Of a DNA stretch of 64,000 bases, positions 58,576-64,000 are shown piece after piece. Below the pieces are notes generated by a model. It saw only the letters and a program-made list of their open reading frames with translations. It made no database searches and was not told the DNA's origin. The first letter of the stretch is position 1; the number at the start of each line of letters is the position of its first letter. Position numbers and translations under genes: made by a program. This DNA is from Verrucolacustris abundans (GTDB lineage Bacteria > Verrucomicrobiota > Verrucomicrobiia > Methylacidiphilales > Verrucolacustridaceae), in contig OZ239145.1 in NCBI GenBank assembly GCA_965194535.1, positions 930,001 through 994,000 on the forward strand. The letters are read 5' to 3'.

Positions 58576-60096
58576 ATGGGTAACGGAGTTCTAAGAGTTG
58601 CGGTGCTTCTTCTTCTTCCACTTCTAGGAAGTTGTGGAAAGGGAGATTGGCAGTTAAGTGAGGCGCGTAAAAACGTGGTGATGATCGAGGTAACGGCACA
58701 AACATGGGATTATAGGCTTCCGTGGAACCCTGGAACGGTGAGTTCGGCGCGAGGCGCAGGCTTTGTGATCGACCAAAAGCGTATCATCACCAACGCGCAT
58801 GTGGTGAGTGGGGCACGGTATCTCACTGTTCAAAGAGAGGCTGATCCCCGAAAATATCCCGCTAAGGTGAAATTTGTTGCCCACGATTGCGATCTCGCGA
58901 TGGTGGAAGTGGAAGATCCTGATTTTTATAAAGGGACTACAGACCTCAAAATTGGGGGTATTCCTGATTTGGAGTCGGTCGTAAGCGTCTATGGGTTTCC
59001 GATTGGTGGGGATCGGTTGTCAGTCACTCGGGGTGTGGTGAGTCGAATTGATTACAACTCGTACACGCACTCGGGTCGGGAATCTCATTTGGCAATTCAG
59101 ATTGATGCCGCGATTAATCCCGGAAATAGCGGTGGACCTGTGATGCAGAATGACAAGGTTGTGGGCGTAGCGTTTCAGGGATTTCGGGGAGATGTGGCTC
59201 AAAATGTCGGATACATGATTCCGACTCCCGTCATCCGCCGGTTTTTTAAAGATGTGGAGGATGGAAAATATGATCACTATGTCGACATCGCGATTCGATG
59301 GATGGCTCTGGAAAATCCTGCCATGCGGAAATATTACCATCGCCCGAATGACGGATTGGGAGTGGTAGTTACGGATATCTTTTCGGAGGGTTCTTCTGAT
59401 GGGGTTCTTGAGAAAGGGGATGTCCTCCTTTCGATTGATGGTCATCCGATTGAAAGTGATGGTTCGGTCCGATTGGATGGTCAACCCGTGCAGTTGGAGG
59501 AGATCGTAGAACGGAAATTTGCGGGGAATACGGTTGAGTTGGAGGTATGGCGAAATCAGTCCGTTGAGAAGAAGATGATCACCCTGCGTCCAGCTGAGAT
59601 GTTTTCGATGTATGAGGTCCTGTATGAAGAGCCGCCTCGTTATGTTCTCTACGGAGGCTTGGTTTTTCAGCCGATGACCGCGAATTTAATGGCAGGTCTT
59701 TTGGGAAGCGCAGATTTGAGGCTCCGTCAAACATACACCTTGTTTGGACAGGATCAGCTTTATCGGGAGACTCCCGAGCCTGTTATTCTTGCTTCTGTGC
59801 TTCCTGATCGGTCGAATGTGTATCTGGTTGGATTAGCTGGGCAGATCGTAAAAGAGATTAATGGAAAACGGATACGGACATTGGCGGATGTTGTGCCTGC
59901 TTTGGAGTTGGGAGGGGAGAAGACCGTGATTCACTTCGAGGGAGATCAAAGGCCCGCTGTCCTGAAGAAGAAAGAAGTCGATCAGGTCATGCCCAGAATC
60001 ATGGCGCAGTATGGTATCTCTGAGACAAAGCGAACTGAGCTTGGAGATCGTCGGTTGGCCAAGGGTTCATTCAAAAAAGAGGGTGAGAATCGATGA
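58576..60096 (+). CDS. Secreted serine protease lipoprotein with PDZ domain (HtrA-like)
   Basis: A 506-residue trypsin-fold protease. Residues 1-20 form a lipoprotein signal (VLRVAVLLLLPLLGSCGKG). The triad is H75 (ITNAHVV), D106 (HDCDLAMVEV) and S185 (NPGNSGGPVMQ). A PDZ domain follows (LGVVVTDIFSEGSSDGVLEKGDVLLSIDGHPI), and a second PDZ-like segment near the end (VYLVGLAGQIVKEINGKRI). ATG 58576 fits the signal peptide; the frame extends to GTG 58558. The stop overlaps the start of a catalytically dead paralogue by 4 bases. Confidence 0.92.
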   Translation: MGNGVLRVAVLLLLPLLGSCGKGDWQLSEARKNVVMIEVTAQTWDYRLPWNPGTVSSARGAGFVIDQKRIITNAHVVSGARYLTVQREADPRKYPAKVKFVAHDCDLAMVEVEDPDFYKGTTDLKIGGIPDLESVVSVYGFPIGGDRLSVTRGVVSRIDYNSYTHSGRESHLAIQIDAAINPGNSGGPVMQNDKVVGVAFQGFRGDVAQNVGYMIPTPVIRRFFKDVEDGKYDHYVDIAIRWMALENPAMRKYYHRPNDGLGVVVTDIFSEGSSDGVLEKGDVLLSIDGHPIESDGSVRLDGQPVQLEEIVERKFAGNTVELEVWRNQSVEKKMITLRPAEMFSMYEVLYEEPPRYVLYGGLVFQPMTANLMAGLLGSADLRLRQTYTLFGQDQLYRETPEPVILASVLPDRSNVYLVGLAGQIVKEINGKRIRTLADVVPALELGGEKTVIHFEGDQRPAVLKKKEVDQVMPRIMAQYGISETKRTELGDRRLAKGSFKKEGENR

Positions 60097-61553
60097 AATG
60101 GATTTGTCTAATTCTTGGATGCTGGGCTTTACCGTGTGCTATCGGTGCTGAGGATGAGGATTCCCGAGGTTCCTTAGTCCGTGTTCGGGCATCGATTCAG
60201 CCGTATGATCAGTTTCGCCCGTGGCAAAAAAAATCTCCCTATGGATTAAATGGAACGGGAGTGGTTTTACCTGGTGGGAAGGTGCTCGCAACGGCGGCTT
60301 TAGTCGCAAATCGAACTGAGGTGGGTCTTGAAAAGCCTGGGTCGGCGGAAAAGTGTGCGGCTGAGGTCGAGGCCATTGATTACGAAGCAAATCTTGCTCT
60401 CCTGCAGCCGACAGACAAAAACTTTCTTAAGGGTTTTTCTGGAGTAGTTCTGGGGCCCGCGCTCCGGGCGGGAGATAAAACTGAAGTTTGGCAGTTGGAG
60501 AGAAATGGGGAAATGTTGCGGAATCAGGCTGAGATTCTTTCCGCAGGGGTCGGGCGTTACCCATCGGATGAAGCTGGTTTTCTCCTTTATGGAGTACGTG
60601 TTTCGCTCCCAAAGCGTGACGATAGCTACACACTCCCTTTGATGAAGGATGGTCAGTTGGCGGGTATGATGATGGGTTATGATAGGGATTCGCAGGAAGG
60701 GACTGCTATTCCTATCCCGATGATTGAGCATTTTCTGAAAGATGCTGGGGATGGAAAATATGAGGGATTCCCAACCCTGGGGGTGAGTTGGAGTACATTG
60801 CGTGATCCCAATTTGCGTGAGGAAGTGACGGCCCCCAAATCAGGGGGTCTTTTGCTAACTCGGGTTAATCCAAGGGGTACGGCTGGAAGAGCAGGTCTTA
60901 AGGAGGGGGATGTTTTACTCAGTGTGGACGGATTTAAGCTAGATGAGGATGGAAACTATCGGGACTCACTTTACGGGCCTACCGCGGTTGGGAATTTGAT
61001 TCGAACAAAACCTACAGTCGGATCGGTGGCGCGTTTCCGAATTTCGCGAAATGGGAAGGAGATGGATCTGACGGGGACGTATGACCGAAAAGCTAGGGAG
61101 GAGGTTTCAATTCCCACGCTGCAATTTGATCAAGCGCCGAAGTATCTCGTGGTGGGTGGACTGGTATTTCAGGAGCTAACAGGTGTCTATTTGCAGGAGT
61201 GGGGGGATAAGTGGTCGGAACGTGCGCCTCAACGTCTTGTCGAGTATTTCACCTTTCAACAGGAGAAGAGACCTGATCCAGAAAAGAAAGTGGTTTTTTT
61301 GAGTCAAGTTCTGCCTTCGCCTATCACACTAGGATACCAGCAGTTGTCGGGGTTAGTTTTGGAAAAAATGAATGGGCATGAAATCAAGAACTTGGCGGAG
61401 TTAGCGAAGGCTGTGGATGAAATCTCCACTGGAGACATTGTGTTTGAATTTCGAGATGAGCCAGGGAAACTGATTCTGCAAGCTGACGGCTTACCTGCCA
61501 TTTCGGAAAAGATTGGTAAAGACTATGGATTGCCTGCTCTTCGCCGATTGTAA
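60093..61553 (+). CDS. Catalytically dead paralogue of the preceding HtrA-like protease
   Basis: A 486-residue protein with a signal peptide (MKWICLILGCWALPCAIGA) that aligns with the upstream protease over its length: trypsin-like fold, PDZ (LTRVNPRGTAGRAGLKEGDVLLSVDG), the YLVVGGLVFQ segment (YVLYGGLVFQ in the partner) and a C-terminal PDZ-like part. All three catalytic residues are replaced: His by A69 (LATAALV), Asp by N100 (YEANLALL) and Ser by Y179 (DDSYTLPLM). It starts at ATG 60093 with an ATGA overlap, so the two are made together; a regulatory or scaffold role for the active partner is likely (inference). Confidence 0.85.
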   Translation: MKWICLILGCWALPCAIGAEDEDSRGSLVRVRASIQPYDQFRPWQKKSPYGLNGTGVVLPGGKVLATAALVANRTEVGLEKPGSAEKCAAEVEAIDYEANLALLQPTDKNFLKGFSGVVLGPALRAGDKTEVWQLERNGEMLRNQAEILSAGVGRYPSDEAGFLLYGVRVSLPKRDDSYTLPLMKDGQLAGMMMGYDRDSQEGTAIPIPMIEHFLKDAGDGKYEGFPTLGVSWSTLRDPNLREEVTAPKSGGLLLTRVNPRGTAGRAGLKEGDVLLSVDGFKLDEDGNYRDSLYGPTAVGNLIRTKPTVGSVARFRISRNGKEMDLTGTYDRKAREEVSIPTLQFDQAPKYLVVGGLVFQELTGVYLQEWGDKWSERAPQRLVEYFTFQQEKRPDPEKKVVFLSQVLPSPITLGYQQLSGLVLEKMNGHEIKNLAELAKAVDEISTGDIVFEFRDEPGKLILQADGLPAISEKIGKDYGLPALRRL

Positions 61554-61561
61554 GGGTTGAG

Positions 61562-62245
61562 GTGCGGATGCCCCCGATGCGTTTGAGTGGTTGGGCTGTT
61601 TTTGATTTAGACGGGACCCTAGTGGATACTTTAGGTGAAATTCATCTGGCACTGAATCGGGTGCTTTCTCGGCATGGGCGATATGGTTTAGAGCGCCATG
61701 TGGTTCGGGATCTTGTTGGTAACGGTCCCAAAACTCTTATGGAGCGTGCGTGGAGTAGGACTGGAAGTGATGCAAGGGGGAGTGAGCCTGCTTTATTAGC
61801 GGATGAGTACTCAAGGGAGTACGATAGGAACCCTGTTGGAATGAGCCGACCTTATCCGGGTGTCCACGAGGGAGTTCAGAGGCTAATCCAATCAGGGTGG
61901 CGACTTGCAGTTTGCACCAACAAGCATGGTGACGCCGCGCGAGCTTTGGTTCGAGATTTGGGCTGGGAGAGTTGGTTTCGTGTGGTGGCTAGCGGGGAGG
62001 AAAGTTTTCGAAAGCCTGATCCCCGCCCCTTACGGTTCGCCTTTCAAAAGATGGGCGCGGGTTTTGGAAGGCACCTTTTCATAGGAGATAGTGAGATCGA
62101 CCTTAAAACGGCACAAAACGCAGGGGTTGAGGGTGTTTTTCTTGAGCATGGATATGGGGTGAAGGGGCGCTTTCAAGCGCGATCCTTTTCGAATGCTGTA
62201 GACCTTTTTTCGTGGATGGCTCAGTCAGGCCCCTGCCTGCGATAA
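61562..62245 (+). CDS. gph: HAD-superfamily hydrolase, phosphoglycolate phosphatase-like
   Basis: A 227-residue phosphatase. Motif I AVFDLDGTLVDTLGE with the nucleophile Asp, motif II CTNK, motif III Lys in SFRKPDPRPL and motif IV FIGDSEIDLKTA. The cap region and length fit Gph, which clears 2-phosphoglycolate, but HAD substrates are hard to predict. GTG 61562, 8 bases after the pseudoprotease, or ATG 61568 is the start. Confidence 0.85.
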   Translation: MRMPPMRLSGWAVFDLDGTLVDTLGEIHLALNRVLSRHGRYGLERHVVRDLVGNGPKTLMERAWSRTGSDARGSEPALLADEYSREYDRNPVGMSRPYPGVHEGVQRLIQSGWRLAVCTNKHGDAARALVRDLGWESWFRVVASGEESFRKPDPRPLRFAFQKMGAGFGRHLFIGDSEIDLKTAQNAGVEGVFLEHGYGVKGRFQARSFSNAVDLFSWMAQSGPCLR

Positions 62246-62248
62246 GAG

Positions 62249-62268
62249 AAACCCACTTCTTTGGGTTT
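62249..62268. terminator. Weak hairpin between gph and gpmI
   Basis: AAACCCA (62249-62255) and TGGGTTT (62262-62268) form a 7-base-pair stem in the gap between the two convergent genes. There is no long T run on either side, so its strength is doubtful. Confidence 0.5.
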
Positions 62269-62290
62269 TGTAATCGAGACTGAAAGTATC

Positions 62291-63838
62291 TTATTTTTTG
62301 CGAAGAAGTGACTTGCCCGTCATCGCAGAAGGCTTGGGGATTTTGAGCATATCCAGAAGTGTGGGGGCCACATCGGCAAGAATTCCATCCTCTAAGGCAT
62401 GCTCGTTTGCATCATCTGCAACGTAAAGAAAATGAACCAAGTTTGTAGTGTGGGCGGTATGTGGAGCACCACTCTTTTCAAGCATCTGTTCGCAGTTTCC
62501 GTGGTCGGCTGTCACGAGAGCTTTTCCCCCTACTTTTTCTAGTGCTGCCAGAACCTGACCCACGCAACGATCGATTGTTTCTACGGCATGAATCCCTGCG
62601 GTGAGGACACCCGTGTGACCGACCATGTCGGGATTTGCGAAATTTAGGATGATTAAGTCGTCCATACCTTTTTGGATTCGATCCACAACTCGCTCGGTAA
62701 GTGCAGGGGCGCTCATCTCGGGCTGAAGGTCATACGTTGCGACTTTAGGAGAGGGGACCATTATTCTCTCCTCTTTCGGGTTGGGAGTTTCTTTTCCGCC
62801 GTTAAAGAAGTAGGTGACGTGGGGATATTTCTCCGTTTCGGCAAGCCTTGCTTGGGAGAGACCGTGTGCAGCCACAACTTCTCCAAGTAGATCATTCATG
62901 GGGAGGGGAGTGAAGAGATGCTGAATGCCCATCTTTGTGAAATCACTTTCGTAGGGGGTCATCGTGAACACATGAACTTTTGGGTGATTTGATGATTGGA
63001 ATTCAGAGAATTCGGGATCTGCCAGGGAACGAACGATTTGTCTCATTCGATCTGCGCGAAAATTAAAAAAGAAGAGCACATCTTCGTCTCGGATCAGAGG
63101 TTTATTTGAGCCGAGAAAGGAAATCGGGGTAATGAACTCATCCGTTTTCCCATTTGCATAGGATTCCGCGATGGCGGTGGAGGCTGATTTTGCTGGTGCT
63201 CCCCGCCCCTCAACGAAGAGATCGCGCGCAAGTTTAACTCTCTCCCATCGCCGATCTCGATCCATTGCGTAGTAACGTCCCACGATTGTGGCTAGGGTGG
63301 CCCCGGGGCATGAGGCAATCTTGGACTCGAGCTGTGATAGAAACTCGCGAGCCGATGTGGGAGAGCAGTCCCGACCATCGGTGATCGCATGGATATAGAT
63401 ATCCCGATGACCTGCATCGGAGGCGTATTGAATGAGTGCGAGAAGGTGATCGATGTTTGAGTGAACCCCGCCATTGGAAAGAAGGCCGATCAGGTGTAAG
63501 CGCTTCCCCTTGGCTTTTTCAAAGCAGGTTTGGAGAGTCGGGTTTTTTCCTAGGGAGCCATCCGCTTCAGCTAGATTGATTCGGGTAAGCTCTTGGTAAA
63601 CGATTCTTCCGGCACCCAGGTTTAGATGACCCACTTCTGAATTCCCCATTTGACCCTCCGGAAGACCGACCTGAAGCCCACTGGCCTGAAGTCTGGACAT
63701 GGGATATTTCTTGTATAGCTGATCATGAACAGGGGTTGAGGCAAGAAGGGTAGCGTCTCCTTGGTGCTCTGCGCCTGATCGACCCGCGGGGTTAATCCCC
63801 CAACCGTCACGAATCAGAAGAAGAACAGGCTTTTTCAT
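62291..63838 (-). CDS. gpmI: 2,3-bisphosphoglycerate-independent phosphoglycerate mutase
   Basis: Mn-dependent mutase of glycolysis (515 residues). LLIRDGWGINPAG at the start, the phospho-Ser in GQMGNSEVGHLNLGAGR, DGRDCSPTSAREFL, GRYYAMDRDRRWERV, FANPDMVGHTG and TADHGNCEQM hold the two metal sites. It starts at ATG 63838. Confidence 0.97.
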   Translation of the reverse strand: MKKPVLLLIRDGWGINPAGRSGAEHQGDATLLASTPVHDQLYKKYPMSRLQASGLQVGLPEGQMGNSEVGHLNLGAGRIVYQELTRINLAEADGSLGKNPTLQTCFEKAKGKRLHLIGLLSNGGVHSNIDHLLALIQYASDAGHRDIYIHAITDGRDCSPTSAREFLSQLESKIASCPGATLATIVGRYYAMDRDRRWERVKLARDLFVEGRGAPAKSASTAIAESYANGKTDEFITPISFLGSNKPLIRDEDVLFFFNFRADRMRQIVRSLADPEFSEFQSSNHPKVHVFTMTPYESDFTKMGIQHLFTPLPMNDLLGEVVAAHGLSQARLAETEKYPHVTYFFNGGKETPNPKEERIMVPSPKVATYDLQPEMSAPALTERVVDRIQKGMDDLIILNFANPDMVGHTGVLTAGIHAVETIDRCVGQVLAALEKVGGKALVTADHGNCEQMLEKSGAPHTAHTTNLVHFLYVADDANEHALEDGILADVAPTLLDMLKIPKPSAMTGKSLLRKK

Positions 63839-63937
63839 GTATAACTAACATACCTGAAATTAAGGAAGAATCGAGACGAGTTCTTTTGATGAGTGAAAAC
63901 TTTGGACGAAAGAGGGAAATCGGGAGATACTCGCAAC

Positions 63938-64000
63938 GTGATTGAGTCATTCGTTTTTAGTGAGGGCAGGCCAGTGAGCCACAATGTGGAGATGGAGGCT
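63938..64000 (+). CDS. Start of a probable CorA-family magnesium transporter gene
   Basis: From GTG 63938 the frame is open to the window edge: 21 codons reading MIESFVFSEGRPVSHNVEME and one more. The opening MIxSFVFSxGR...HN is like the N-terminus of CorA-type Mg2+ channels from memory. GGGAG lies 11 bases upstream. Too short to be sure. Confidence 0.45.
   Translation, partial: MIESFVFSEGRPVSHNVEMEA

Overview
The window looks like chromosome of a free-living heterotrophic member of the Verrucomicrobiota. The pointers are a PEP-CTERM exported protein, a prepilin-like protein ending in an H-X9-DG motif, a very large secreted GH16 enzyme with the modular C-terminus common in that phylum, and housekeeping genes packed into short operons. 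No rRNA, phage, integrase, transposase or CRISPR array was seen. One tRNA gene, tRNA-Thr(UGU), lies near the left end. Genes are dense on both strands; inside operons many neighbours share a 4-base ATGA/GTGA/TTGA stop/start overlap, and these overlaps fix several start codons.

Layout. (1) 1-3.1 kb: the end of a LarA-family nickel hydroxyacid racemase/epimerase gene, a PfkB sugar-acid kinase and 6-phosphogluconate dehydrogenase. (2) 3.1-9.9 kb: tRNA-Thr, a small exported protein, Lgt, then minus-strand pairs for envelope and housekeeping work (M24 peptidase with D-Ala-D-Ala carboxypeptidase, MnmE with PyrD) and a cobalamin adenosyltransferase. (3) 10-17.9 kb: dTDP-glucose dehydratase and UDP-galactopyranose mutase (surface sugars), LarE, PdxH, a rhodanese membrane protein, a sodium/solute symporter, an L,D-transpeptidase and a degenerate rhomboid. 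(4) 17.9-33 kb: PepF-RlmH-DUF983, a bacterial deoxyhypusine-synthase-like enzyme, Prs, a YjbQ gene broken by an in-frame TAG, an exported peroxiredoxin, ThyX, ValS, a LapG-like protease, a Cache/PAS sensor with a ruined HD-GYP domain, and a gcvT-gcvH operon. (5) 33-51.5 kb: a carbohydrate region with an MsmK/UgpC ATPase, two permeases, a binding lipoprotein, a TPR-like exported protein, a GH2-like enzyme, an 1153-residue cytoplasmic protein resembling clan GH-Q phosphorylases, a GH1 beta-glucosidase, a PEP-CTERM protein, a pseudopilin-like protein and a 1428-residue secreted GH16. (6) 51.5-64 kb: DUF1015, TatA, Hom-ThrC, YchF, Upp, an SMR exporter, a secreted serine protease followed by a catalytically dead paralogue, a phosphatase, GpmI and the start of a CorA-like gene.

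The most coherent system is region 5. It reads as a beta-glucan (probably laminarin-like beta-1,3-glucan) pathway: outside cleavage by GH16, uptake of oligosaccharides by the ABC transporter, then cytoplasmic breakdown by GH1 and possibly by phosphorolysis. The least explained items are the protease/pseudoprotease pair, the large GH-Q-like protein, the deoxyhypusine-synthase-like enzyme, and the direct repeats around the PEP-CTERM/pseudopilin pair.
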